A stretch of DNA of 64,000 nt. Source: Streptomyces sp. NBC_01463. GTDB taxonomy: Bacteria > Actinomycetota > Actinomycetes > Streptomycetales > Streptomycetaceae. The notes below the pieces were generated by a model. It was not told the origin of the DNA. It searched no databases and worked only from the letters and a program-made list of their open reading frames with translations. The stretch is from NCBI GenBank assembly GCA_036227345.1, contig CP109468.1:5952001-6016000 (forward strand), read 5' to 3'. Positions 54,960 through 63,514 of the stretch are shown here, in pieces (the first letter of the stretch is position 1; the number at the start of each line of letters is the position of its first letter). The position numbers and the translations under genes were made by a program.

Positions 54960-55931
54960 ATGACCTGGATGGTTACGGGCGGGGCCGGATACATAGGTGC
55001 GCACGTCGTGCGGGCGATGCTCGCGGGCGGTCTGCAGGTCGTCGTGTACGACGACCTGTCCACGGGGAACGCCGGGAACGTGCCCGAAGGGGTGCCCCTG
55101 GTCACCGGGAGCGTGCTGGACCGGGAGGCCCTGGACGCGGCGATCCGTGACCACACCGTGACAGGTGTGGTGCATGTCGCAGGCAAGAAGCAGGTCGGCG
55201 AGTCCGTGGAGCGCCCCCTCTACTACTACCGGGAGAACGTGACCGGTCTGGAGGTGCTGCTGGAGAGCATGGTGGGGGCGGGCATCGACCGGCTGGTGTT
55301 CTCCTCGTCGGCCGCCGTCTACGGCATGCCCGATGTGGACCTCGTCACCGAGGACACCCCCTGCGCGCCGATGAGCCCGTACGGGGAGACCAAGCTCGTC
55401 GGCGAATGGCTGATCCACGCCGCCGCCCGGGCCCACGGACTGCGCTGCGCCTCGCTCCGCTACTTCAACGTCGCCGGTGCGGCCTCGCCCGAGCTGGCCG
55501 ACGCCGGGGTGTTCAACCTCATCCCGATGGTCTTCGAGCGCCTGGAGGCCGGTGAGGGCCCGCGGATCTTCGGCGACGACTACGCGACCCCCGACGGCAC
55601 CTGCGTGCGCGACTACATCCATGTGGAGGACATCGCCTCCGCCCACCTCGCCGCCGCCCGCCGCCTGGAGGCGGCCGAGCCCGGCACCGACCTCACGCTG
55701 AACATCGGCCGCGGCGAGGGCAGCTCGGTGCGCGAGATGGTCGACCGGATCCTCAAGACGACGGACCACGGGGACATCGCCCCCGAGGTCACCGCCCGCC
55801 GCCCGGGCGACCCGGCCCGCGTCGTCGCCGGCGCGGACCGGATCCGCGCGGAGCTGGACTGGTCGGCCCGGTACGGGATCGACGAGATGATCGAGTCCGC
55901 CTGGCAGGGCTGGCGCCTGCGCCACCCGTAG
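54960..55931 (+). CDS. galE: UDP-glucose 4-epimerase
   Basis: Interconverts UDP-glucose and UDP-galactose (or the N-acetyl forms). 323 residues, extended SDR fold: NAD loop T-G-G-A-G-Y-I-G (about residues 6-13), V-Y-D-D-L-S-T-G-N, the S-S-S-A-A-V-Y-G catalytic Ser region, Y-G-E-T-K (catalytic Tyr/Lys) and R-Y-F-N-V-A-G-A. ATG at 54960 has GGGAGAG upstream; an in-frame ATG at 54969 is closer to the NAD loop. Paired with galU at 41 kb it would supply UDP-galactose for the glycopolymer. Two hairpins follow the stop. Confidence 0.95.
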   Translation: MTWMVTGGAGYIGAHVVRAMLAGGLQVVVYDDLSTGNAGNVPEGVPLVTGSVLDREALDAAIRDHTVTGVVHVAGKKQVGESVERPLYYYRENVTGLEVLLESMVGAGIDRLVFSSSAAVYGMPDVDLVTEDTPCAPMSPYGETKLVGEWLIHAAARAHGLRCASLRYFNVAGAASPELADAGVFNLIPMVFERLEAGEGPRIFGDDYATPDGTCVRDYIHVEDIASAHLAAARRLEAAEPGTDLTLNIGRGEGSSVREMVDRILKTTDHGDIAPEVTARRPGDPARVVAGADRIRAELDWSARYGIDEMIESAWQGWRLRHP

Positions 55932-55937
55932 GACGCG

Positions 55938-56028
55938 TCCGGCGCTTTCCCGGCGCCGGATCCCACGCCCAGGGGCTCCTGGACCCGCATGCGCCCCGCG
56001 TTCCGCACCCGCGCGGAACGCGGGGCGC
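55938..56028 (+). terminator. two successive terminator-like hairpins after galE
   Basis: First: TCCGGCGC (55938-55945) with GCGCCGGA (55953-55960). Second: GCGCCCCGCGTTCCGC (55991-56006) with its exact complement (56013-56028), loop ACCCGC. Confidence 0.85.
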
Positions 56029-56503
56029 GGCCGCGCCGCAGACCCGCATCGGCCATTCCGGTGTCCACGGCGTCGTACGGGCACCGGCCGGCCGTCGCCG
56101 GCGGCAGGGCCCCGCGCTCGCCGGCGGGCCCGGGAGCGGCAGGCGCGGCCGGGGGAGTGAAAGCCGGGCGTGAGAATCGGGGATCCGCGCCCGTGCCGGT
56201 GAATTCACCCGCTGCGGCACGGAAGGCGGGTCACCGGAAGTGAGCGGCCGGTCGCACGGCGGCCGATCGCGGCCCGAAATCCGTACCGGACCCGATGTCG
56301 ATCATCTGATGTCGAACTCGATAGCGAATTCCCCGCGGGATAACGAATCCCGATCGGTTACGGGGAACGGCCGCTTTTCCTCCGGACGAGTCGGCAACCG
56401 GTCGGCGGGGCTGTTTCACCATGGACGGGACACCGAATCTCAGTAAGGTCCCCGGTAGGTCGCAGCCGCGACAGGACCGCCGACTCATCGTGGGGCAGAA
56501 ACT
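56029..56503 (+). promoter_or_regulatory. long non-coding region upstream of rmlA
   Basis: About 475 bases without a supported gene. The first 190 are very GC-rich. From 56270 it is AT-richer and holds a direct repeat GATGTCGA at 56294-56301 and 56308-56315 and nested inverted repeats (CGGGAT/ATCCCG at 56336-56352 inside TTCCCCG/CGGGGAA), which suggest regulator binding ahead of the rml operon. Confidence 0.45.
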
Positions 56504-57574
56504 GTGAAGGCTCTCGTACTTTCCGGCGGGGCAGGCACCCGGCTTCGTCCCATTACGCATACCTCGGCCAAGCAACTGGTCCCGGTGGCGAACAAACCGG
56601 TGCTGTTCTACGGGCTGGAAGCCATCGCGGAAGCCGGTATCACCGAGGTGGGCATCATCGTGGGCGACACCCAGGAGGAGATCCGTGCGGCGGTCGGCGA
56701 CGGCTCCCGGTTCGGCATCGACGTCACCTACATCCCGCAGTCCGAGCCGCTCGGCCTCGCCCACGCGGTCCTGATCGCCCAGCGGTTCCTCGGCGACGAC
56801 GACTTCGTCATGTACCTCGGCGACAACTTCGTCGTCGGCGGGATCGCCGACCTGGTCGAGGGGTTCTGCGCGGACCGCCCCGACGCGCAGATCCTGCTGA
56901 CCCAGGTGCCCGACCCGACCGCCTTCGGCGTCGCCGAACTCGACGGGGACGGCAGGGTGGTGGCCCTGGAGGAGAAGCCCAAGGAGCCCAAGAGCGATCT
57001 GGCGCTCGTCGGCGTCTACCTCTTCACCCGGGCCATCCACGAGGCCGTCCGCTCCATCCGGCCGTCCTGGCGCGGCGAGCTGGAGATCACCCACGCCATC
57101 CAGTGGCTGATCGACCAGGAGCGCGACGTCCGCTCCACCACGATCCGCGGGTACTGGAAGGACACCGGCAACGTCACCGACATGCTGGAGGTCAACCGGA
57201 CCGTGCTGGAGACCGTCGAACCCTGCACCCGCGGCGCCCACGTCGACGACGAGAGCGAGATCATCGGCCGGGTGCTGATCGAGCCCGGCGCCCGCGTCAC
57301 CCGCAGCCGGATCGTGGGCCCCGCCATCATCGGCGCCCGTTCGGTGATCGGCGACGCCTACGTCGGGCCGTTCACCTCGGTCGCCCAGGACTGCCGGATC
57401 GAGGACAGTGAGATCGAGTACTCGATCGTGCTGCGCGGTGCCTCGATCGACGGCGTCCGCCGCGTCGAGGCCTCCCTCATCGGCCGCGACGTCGAGGTGA
57501 CGCCCGCGCCCCGGAGCCCGTCCGCCCACCGACTCGTCCTCGGTGACCACAGCAAGGTGCAGATCTCCTCATGA
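56504..57574 (+). CDS. rmlA: glucose-1-phosphate thymidylyltransferase, long form
   Basis: Makes dTDP-glucose, first step of dTDP-rhamnose synthesis. 356 residues: nucleotidyltransferase domain with L-S-G-G-A-G-T-R-L-R-P (about 6-16) and Y-L-G-D-N metal site, plus a left-handed beta-helix C terminus (about 250-350). This is the long, StrD-like form of actinobacteria rather than the 290-residue RmlA of enterics, so the product could be dTDP-glucose used elsewhere. GTG at 56504. The stop overlaps the rmlB start as ATGA, so rmlA-rmlB-rmlD form a coupled operon. Confidence 0.93.
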   Translation: MKALVLSGGAGTRLRPITHTSAKQLVPVANKPVLFYGLEAIAEAGITEVGIIVGDTQEEIRAAVGDGSRFGIDVTYIPQSEPLGLAHAVLIAQRFLGDDDFVMYLGDNFVVGGIADLVEGFCADRPDAQILLTQVPDPTAFGVAELDGDGRVVALEEKPKEPKSDLALVGVYLFTRAIHEAVRSIRPSWRGELEITHAIQWLIDQERDVRSTTIRGYWKDTGNVTDMLEVNRTVLETVEPCTRGAHVDDESEIIGRVLIEPGARVTRSRIVGPAIIGARSVIGDAYVGPFTSVAQDCRIEDSEIEYSIVLRGASIDGVRRVEASLIGRDVEVTPAPRSPSAHRLVLGDHSKVQISS

Positions 57575-58557
57575 CGAACCGTCTCCTGGTGACCGGCGGC
57601 GCCGGCTTCATCGGCTCGCACTACGTCCGCACACTGCTGGGCCCGGACGGCCCCGGCGACCTCGCCGTCACCGTGCTCGACCGGCTCACCTACGCGGGCA
57701 ACCCGGCCAACCTCGACGAGGTCCGCGGCCACCCCGGCTTCTCGTTCGTCCAGGGCGACATCTGCGACGCGGAACTGGTCGGCAGCCTCATGGCCGGGCA
57801 CGACCAGGTGGTGCACTTCGCCGCCGAATCGCATGTGGACCGTTCCATCGACGGCGGCGCCGAGTTCGTCCGTACCAACGTCGTCGGCACCCACACCCTC
57901 GTCGACGCCGCGCACCGGGCCGGTGTCACCACCTTCGTGCACGTCTCCACCGACGAGGTCTACGGATCCATCGACGAGGGGTCCTGGACCGAGAGCGAGC
58001 CGCTCGCGCCCAACTCCCCGTACTCCGCGTCCAAGGCCTCCAGCGACCTGATCGCCCTCTCGTACCACCGCACCCACGGACTCGACGTGCGGGTGACCCG
58101 CTGCTCCAACAACTACGGGCACCACCACTTCCCGGAGAAGGTCATCCCGCTCTTCGTCACCAACCTGCTCGACGGCCGGCCGGTCCCGCTGTACGGGGAC
58201 GGCGCCCATGTCCGCGACTGGCTGCACATCGACGACCACGTCCAGGGCATCGAGCTCGTCCGCACCAAGGGCCGCGCCGGCCAGGTCTACAACATCGGCG
58301 GCGGCACCGAGCTCTCCAACAAGGAGCTCACCGGACTGCTGCTGGAGGCCTGCGGCGCGGACTGGGACACGGACGTCACCCACGTCGAGGACCGCAAGGG
58401 CCACGACCGGCGCTACTCCGTCGACTGCACCCGGATCCGCGAGGAGCTCGGCTACGAACCCCGCAAGGACTTCCGCACCGGACTCGCCGAGACCGTGCGG
58501 TGGTACCGGGAGAACCGCTCCTGGTGGGAGCCGCTCAAGGAGAGGGCCGCCCTGTGA
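57571..58557 (+). CDS. rmlB: dTDP-glucose 4,6-dehydratase
   Basis: Second step of dTDP-rhamnose synthesis, giving dTDP-4-keto-6-deoxyglucose with a bound NAD. 328 residues: G-G-A-G-F-I-G-S-H (about 8-16), V-H-F-A-A-E-S-H-V-D, catalytic S-T-D-E-V-Y-G (Asp-Glu pair) and Y-S-A-S-K (Tyr/Lys), R-C-S-N-N-Y-G. ATG at 57571 overlaps the rmlA stop by 4 bases and its own stop overlaps the rmlD GTG by 4 bases. Confidence 0.96.
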   Translation: MTNRLLVTGGAGFIGSHYVRTLLGPDGPGDLAVTVLDRLTYAGNPANLDEVRGHPGFSFVQGDICDAELVGSLMAGHDQVVHFAAESHVDRSIDGGAEFVRTNVVGTHTLVDAAHRAGVTTFVHVSTDEVYGSIDEGSWTESEPLAPNSPYSASKASSDLIALSYHRTHGLDVRVTRCSNNYGHHHFPEKVIPLFVTNLLDGRPVPLYGDGAHVRDWLHIDDHVQGIELVRTKGRAGQVYNIGGGTELSNKELTGLLLEACGADWDTDVTHVEDRKGHDRRYSVDCTRIREELGYEPRKDFRTGLAETVRWYRENRSWWEPLKERAAL

Positions 58558-59471
58558 ACCCCGTCTGGCTGGTCACCGGGGCCGGCGGAATGCTCGGACA
58601 GGACCTGCTGGCCGCCCTCGCCCACGAGGACGTCATCGCCGTCGCCGCGGACCGCACTGCCCTGGACATCGCCGACCCGGCCCGCGTCCGCGAGGCGTTC
58701 GCCGCCCACCGGCCCGCGGTTGTCGTCAACTGCGCGGCCTGGACCGCCGTCGACGACGCCGAGAGCCGGGAGGACGCCGCCCTGCGGGTCAACGGCACCG
58801 GACCCGCGGTCCTCGCCGAGGCCTGCCGCGAGCACGGCGCCGTCCTGATCCACGTCTCCACCGACTACGTCTTCGCCGGGGACGGCATCCGGCCGTACGC
58901 CGAGGACGCCCCCACCGCCCCGCGCACCGCCTACGGCCGCACCAAACTGGCCGGCGAACGCGCCGTGCTGGAGACCCTGCCCGACACCGGCTACGTCGTG
59001 CGCACCGCCTGGCTCTACGGTGCGGGCGGCGCCAGCTTCGTCCGTACGATGATCAGGCTGGAGGGCGTCAAGGACACCCTCGACGTGGTGGACGACCAGC
59101 GCGGGCAGCCCACCTGGACCGTCGATCTGGCCGACCGGCTGGTCCGGCTCGGACGGGCCGCACTGGCGGGCACCGCCCCGGCGGGCGTCTACCACGGCAC
59201 CAGCGGCGGCGAGACGACCTGGTACGGCCTCGCCCGGGAGGTCTTCCGGCTGCTGGGCGCCGACCCGGCCCGCGTCCGGCCCACCACCAGCGGCGCCTAC
59301 CCCCGCCCGGCCCCCCGGCCCGCGTACAGCGTGCTCGCGCATGAGCGGTTCGCGGCGGCCGGGATCGAACCCGTCCGGGACTGGCGCACGGCACTGGAGG
59401 AGGCGTTCCCGGCGCTGCTCGCCGCGGAACGCCCCTCGGAGACCGCCCTGGTCAGCGGCCGGCCGGACTGA
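58554..59471 (+). CDS. rmlD: dTDP-4-dehydrorhamnose reductase
   Basis: Last step, reducing dTDP-4-keto-L-rhamnose to dTDP-L-rhamnose with NADPH. 305 residues, SDR fold: G-A-G-G-M-L-G-Q-D (about 9-17), N-C-A-A-W-T-A-V-D, S-T-D-Y-V-F-A-G and Y-G-R-T-K. GTG at 58554 shares GTGA with the rmlB stop. Its last 20 bases overlap the convergent rmlC gene. Confidence 0.95.
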   Translation: MNPVWLVTGAGGMLGQDLLAALAHEDVIAVAADRTALDIADPARVREAFAAHRPAVVVNCAAWTAVDDAESREDAALRVNGTGPAVLAEACREHGAVLIHVSTDYVFAGDGIRPYAEDAPTAPRTAYGRTKLAGERAVLETLPDTGYVVRTAWLYGAGGASFVRTMIRLEGVKDTLDVVDDQRGQPTWTVDLADRLVRLGRAALAGTAPAGVYHGTSGGETTWYGLAREVFRLLGADPARVRPTTSGAYPRPAPRPAYSVLAHERFAAAGIEPVRDWRTALEEAFPALLAAERPSETALVSGRPD

Positions 59472-60105
59472 GCGCGGGCCCGCCGGCCCGCACCCCGGCC
59501 AGGGGCGGGGCGGCCGTCCGCAGCCGCGCGTAGTACGCCTCGCACTCCCCGTACGAGGGAAGCAGCCCCTGGTTCTCCGCCTCGGCCAGCGAGGGCGCCC
59601 CGGCGTCCTTCCCCGACAGCAGCGGCACGATGTCCGCCGGCCAGGCGATGCCCAGCTCCGGGTCGAGCGGATCGATGCCGTGCTCGCGACCCGGCGCGTA
59701 GCCCTCGGAGCACAGATAGACGACGCTCGCGTCGTCCATCAGCGCCATGAAGGCGTGGCCGAGCCCCTCGGCGAGGTACACCGCACGGTGATCGGTGTCG
59801 TCGAGCCGGACACCCTCCCACCGCCCGTAGGCGGGTGAGCCGGCCCGGACGTCCACGATCACGTCGAGCACCGCGCCGCGCACGCACTTCACGTACTTCG
59901 CCTGCCCCGGCGGCACGTCGGCGAAGTGGATGCCGCGCAGCGTGCCCCGGCGCGAGACGGAGAAGTTGGCCTGCGCGAGCCCCAGCGCGTGCCCCGCGGC
60001 CTCGCCGAGGTCGGCGGCCCTGAACCACTCGTGGAAGCTGCCGCGGCTGTCGGGGATGACCTCGGGCTCGTGCACCCAGGCCCCGGGGATGGAGAGCTGG
60101 CGCAT
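59452..60105 (-). CDS. rmlC: dTDP-4-dehydrorhamnose 3,5-epimerase family protein
   Basis: Cupin epimerase, third step of dTDP-rhamnose synthesis. 217 residues: F-x-E-W-F near residue 24-28, N-F-S-V-S-R-R-G-T-L-R-G-I-H-F with catalytic His60, K-Y-V-K-C-V-R-G, and G-x-G-H-A-F. It completes rmlA-B-D but runs against them and overlaps the rmlD end by 20 bp, so it has its own promoter in the gap before proB. ATG at 60103-60105 has ACAGGACG upstream; the longer open frame upstream is not family-like. Some such genes in antibiotic clusters epimerise only C3 or C5, but the complete rml set argues for rhamnose. Confidence 0.93.
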   Translation of the reverse strand: MRQLSIPGAWVHEPEVIPDSRGSFHEWFRAADLGEAAGHALGLAQANFSVSRRGTLRGIHFADVPPGQAKYVKCVRGAVLDVIVDVRAGSPAYGRWEGVRLDDTDHRAVYLAEGLGHAFMALMDDASVVYLCSEGYAPGREHGIDPLDPELGIAWPADIVPLLSGKDAGAPSLAEAENQGLLPSYGECEAYYARLRTAAPPLAGVRAGGPALSPAGR

Positions 60106-60305
60106 GCGATCACGTCCTGTTCCTGGGATTCGCCGGGTTCTCCGGCAGTGGAGCCGACGTCTCCTGCAACGAGCCGCGGTACGGAACGGATACGGAACGG
60201 GACGGATGCGGACGAAACCGGGTCCACGGTGCGGAACGCGAAGGCGCCGGATTCCGCGCTCGCGTAGATTGCGGAGTCCAGCGAGGCGAACCACGGGGGA
60301 TGCGC

Positions 60306-61433
60306 GTGTCAGGGGCAAGGCAGGGCGTCACGGAGGCCCGCAGGATCGTGGTCAAGGTCGGTTCCTCCTCCCTCACCACCGCCGCGGGAGGCCTCGACGC
60401 CGACCGGGTCGACGCACTCGTCGACGTCCTCGCCAAGGTCCGCAGCGGCGGCGACCGCGAGGTCGTCCTCGTTTCCAGCGGCGCCATCGCGGCCGGACTC
60501 GCCCCGCTCGGACTGCACCGCAGGCCCAAGGACCTGGCCAGGCAGCAGGCCGCCGCCAGCGTCGGCCAGGGGCTGCTCGTCGCCCGCTACACCGCCTCGT
60601 TCGCCCGCTACGGCGTCCGCGTCGGCCAGGTCCTGCTCACCAGCAACGACACCAGCCGCCGCGCCCACTACCGCAACGCCTACCGCACCCTGGACCAGCT
60701 CCTGGACATGGGCGCGCTGCCCATCGTCAACGAGAACGACACCGTTGCCACCGACGAGATCCGCTTCGGCGACAACGACCGGCTCGCCGCGCTCGTCGCC
60801 CACCTGGTCCGCGCCGACCTGCTGATCCTCCTCTCGGACGTGGACGGCCTGTACGACGGCGATCCGAGCATCCCCGGCACCACCCGCATCACCGAGGTCA
60901 CCGGCCCCGCCGACCTGGCCGGGGTCAGCATCGGCAGCGCCGGCAAGGCGGGCGTCGGGACCGGCGGGATGGTCACCAAGGTCGAGGCCGCCCGGATCGC
61001 CACCGCCGCCGGTGTCCCGGTCGTCCTGACCTCGGCCAGCCACGCGGCCGACGCGCTGGCGGGCCGCGACACGGGCACCTACTTCCACCGCACCGGCCGC
61101 CGCTCGGCGGACCGGCTGCTGTGGCTCGCCCACGCCTCCACCCCGCAGGGCTCGCTCACCTTGGACGACGGGGCCGTGCAGGCCGTCGTGGAACGGCACA
61201 GTTCGCTGCTGCCGGCCGGGATCGCCTCGGTCGAGGGCGAGTTCACCGCCGGCGACCCGGTGGAACTGCGCGATCTGCGGGGCCGGCCGGTCGCCCGCGG
61301 GCTCGTCAACTTCGACGCCAAGGAGATCCCGCAGCTCCTCGGCCGCTCCACCCGCGACCTCGCCCGCGAACTCGGTCCCGCCTACGAGCGCGAGGTCGTA
61401 CACAGGGACGATCTCGTCGTCCTCGGCACCTGA
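60306..61433 (+). CDS. proB: glutamate 5-kinase
   Basis: First step of proline synthesis, phosphorylating glutamate. 375 residues: amino-acid kinase domain (about 10-265) with I-V-V-K-V-G-S-S-S-L, L-V-S-S-G-A-I-A-A-G, N-E-N-D-T-V and G-T-G-G-M-V-T-K, and a C-terminal PUA domain (about 280-365), as in E. coli ProB. The kinase carries the proline feedback site. GTG at 60306 has GGGGG six bases upstream; an ATG at 60300 is two codons earlier. TAGATT at 60265-60270 is a candidate -10 box. Confidence 0.97.
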   Translation: MSGARQGVTEARRIVVKVGSSSLTTAAGGLDADRVDALVDVLAKVRSGGDREVVLVSSGAIAAGLAPLGLHRRPKDLARQQAAASVGQGLLVARYTASFARYGVRVGQVLLTSNDTSRRAHYRNAYRTLDQLLDMGALPIVNENDTVATDEIRFGDNDRLAALVAHLVRADLLILLSDVDGLYDGDPSIPGTTRITEVTGPADLAGVSIGSAGKAGVGTGGMVTKVEAARIATAAGVPVVLTSASHAADALAGRDTGTYFHRTGRRSADRLLWLAHASTPQGSLTLDDGAVQAVVERHSSLLPAGIASVEGEFTAGDPVELRDLRGRPVARGLVNFDAKEIPQLLGRSTRDLARELGPAYEREVVHRDDLVVLGT

Positions 61434-61576
61434 CACACCCCCTGAAACGGCTGAAAGTCCAGCCTTCGGGCAGAGACCTTCACGAAAACCGCCCCATGCC
61501 GGGCCGCGGACTGGTCCACTTTGTAGCAGGGACACAGCGGGGTACAGCACAGCAACACATTCACAGGAGGCCGCCG

Positions 61577-62077
61577 GTGAGACGAGCGCGCCCGGGGGCG
61601 CCGCCCCGAGGAACGGGTGGTCGCGCCCTGACCAGCGTCGGAGCAGGGCCAGGCTTCGACGGAAGCAGGCCCGCGGACCGGAGGGACGAGCGGACCACCG
61701 GTCCGGAGCCGACGACGGCGGGCCAGGACCGCACCCAGTCGAAGCTGTGGCACATCACTCTCTGTGTCTCCGGTGCCGAGATCCCGCTGAAGGAGGTCAG
61801 ACGCGGTCTGGAACAGCTCGCGCACGACCACCCCTTCCTGCTGACCAGCCGCTACGCCAACGACCACGCGGAGATCCGCTACTGGGAAGAGGCCCGCGAC
61901 CTGCACGACGCGGCGGCCGTGGCCCTGCGGCTGTGGGGCGAACACCGCTCCAGCGCGGGGCTGCCGCCCTGGGAGATCGTCGGCCTGGAGGTCATCGACC
62001 GCGAGACGTACCACCAGCGCGTCGCCGAGGGATACGGGCCGCCCCCGGCGGCCCCCGTCGGGGTGCACCCGTACTGA
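61577..62077 (+). CDS. orphan protein between proB and proA
   Basis: 166 residues from GTG at 61577, which has a textbook AGGAGG six bases upstream. The first 58 residues are basic and disordered (R/G/P/A-rich). The rest is a compact soluble domain beginning [24 protein letters not shown] with [10 protein letters not shown] and L-R-L-W-G-E-H, a beta-alpha-beta-like pattern. No known domain recognised. I recall a similar small gene at this place in other Streptomyces. No clear link to proline synthesis. Confidence 0.82.
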   Translation: MRRARPGAPPRGTGGRALTSVGAGPGFDGSRPADRRDERTTGPEPTTAGQDRTQSKLWHITLCVSGAEIPLKEVRRGLEQLAHDHPFLLTSRYANDHAEIRYWEEARDLHDAAAVALRLWGEHRSSAGLPPWEIVGLEVIDRETYHQRVAEGYGPPPAAPVGVHPY

Positions 62078-62165
62078 ACCGGCACCCGGCAGCCGTCCCC
62101 GGACGGCTGTCTCGCATCACGGGATACGTGACGGATGCCCGCAGTGTGCGCACTACTCTGCGGGC

Positions 62166-63449
62166 ATGACCACGCTTTCGCCGTACGACAACATGTCCCC
62201 GGTCGCCCAGGCCGCCTACCGGGCCCGCTCCGCCGCCGCCGACATCGCGCCACTTCCGCGCGCGGCGAAGGACGACGCGCTGCTGGCGATCGCGGACGCG
62301 CTCGAAGTGCGGACGAACGACATCCTCGCGGCCAACGCAGAGGACGTGGCGCGGGCCCGCGAGGCCGGGACGAGCGAGTCGGTCGTCGACCGGCTGACCC
62401 TCACCCCGGAGCGGATCCGGGCCATCGCCGCCGACGTACGGGACGTGGCGGCACTGCCCGACCCCGTCGGCGAGGTGGTGCGCGGCTCGACGCTGCCCAA
62501 CGGCATTGACCTGCGCCAGGTCCGGGTGCCGCTCGGCGTGGTCGGGATCATCTACGAGGCCCGGCCCAATGTGACGGTGGACGCGGCGGCGCTCTGCCTG
62601 AAGTCGGGCAACGCGGTGCTGCTGCGCGGCTCGTCCTCCGCCCGCTCGTCGAACGCCGCGCTGGTCCGGGTCCTGCGCGACGCGGTCGGCGGCTCCGGCC
62701 TGCCGGCCGACGCGGTGCAGCTGGTGCCCGGCGACAACCGTGACTCCGTACGCGAGCTCATGCGCGCCCGCGGCCTGGTCGACGTGCTCATCCCGCGCGG
62801 CGGCGCCTCGCTGATCCGCACCGTCGTCGAGGGGTCCACCGTCCCCGTGATCGAGACGGGCACCGGCAACTGCCATGTGTACGTGGACGCGAAGACCGAC
62901 CTCGACATGGCGGTCGCCATCCTGGTCAACTCCAAGGCGCAGCGCCCGAGTGTCTGCAACTCCGCGGAGACCCTCCTGGTCCACCAGGACATCGCCGACG
63001 CGTTCCTGCCGCGGGCCCTGGACGCCCTCGCCGACGCGGGCGTCACCGTGCACGGCGACGAGCGGGTCCTGGAGTACGCCGAGGGGTCCAAGGCCACCCT
63101 GGTGGCGGCGACGCCGGACGACTGGGAGACCGAGTACCTCTCGTACGACATCGCCGCCGCCGTCGTGGACTCGCTGGACGCCGCCGTGGCGCACATCCGG
63201 CTCTGGTCGTCCGGCCACACCGAGGCGATCGTGACCACCTCGCAGGCCGCGGCACGCCGTTTCACCCAGTTGGTGGACTCGACGACGGTCGCTGTGAACG
63301 CCTCGACGCGCTTCACGGACGGCAGCCAGTTCGGCTTCGGCGCGGAGATCGGCATCTCCACGCAGAAGCTGCACGCCAGGGGCCCCATGGGGCTTCCGGA
63401 GCTGACGTCCACGAAGTACATCGTGACCGGCGACGGCCATGTGAGGTGA
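62166..63449 (+). CDS. proA: gamma-glutamyl phosphate reductase
   Basis: Second step of proline synthesis: NADPH reduction of glutamyl 5-phosphate to the semialdehyde. 427 residues, aldehyde-dehydrogenase fold: [19 protein letters not shown] (about 117-135), cofactor-site R-G-G-A-S-L and catalytic Cys in [11 protein letters not shown] (about 265). ATG at 62166 is preceded by TACTCT with a 6-base gap, so it probably has its own leaderless transcript besides any read-through from proB. Confidence 0.97.
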   Translation: MTTLSPYDNMSPVAQAAYRARSAAADIAPLPRAAKDDALLAIADALEVRTNDILAANAEDVARAREAGTSESVVDRLTLTPERIRAIAADVRDVAALPDPVGEVVRGSTLPNGIDLRQVRVPLGVVGIIYEARPNVTVDAAALCLKSGNAVLLRGSSSARSSNAALVRVLRDAVGGSGLPADAVQLVPGDNRDSVRELMRARGLVDVLIPRGGASLIRTVVEGSTVPVIETGTGNCHVYVDAKTDLDMAVAILVNSKAQRPSVCNSAETLLVHQDIADAFLPRALDALADAGVTVHGDERVLEYAEGSKATLVAATPDDWETEYLSYDIAAAVVDSLDAAVAHIRLWSSGHTEAIVTTSQAAARRFTQLVDSTTVAVNASTRFTDGSQFGFGAEIGISTQKLHARGPMGLPELTSTKYIVTGDGHVR

Positions 63450-63514
63450 CCTCGGGATGCGGCGAATGTTCCGTCTCCCTGCCCAAAACCATCCGGCGGG
63501 TCTAGGCTGAAGCC

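Noticed and set aside
56504..60105. rml genes as part of an antibiotic or glycosylated natural-product cluster
   Set aside because: No polyketide synthase, NRPS, aminotransferase or aglycone glycosyltransferase nearby; neighbours are wall-polymer and primary-metabolism genes. The long RmlA form leaves a small doubt.
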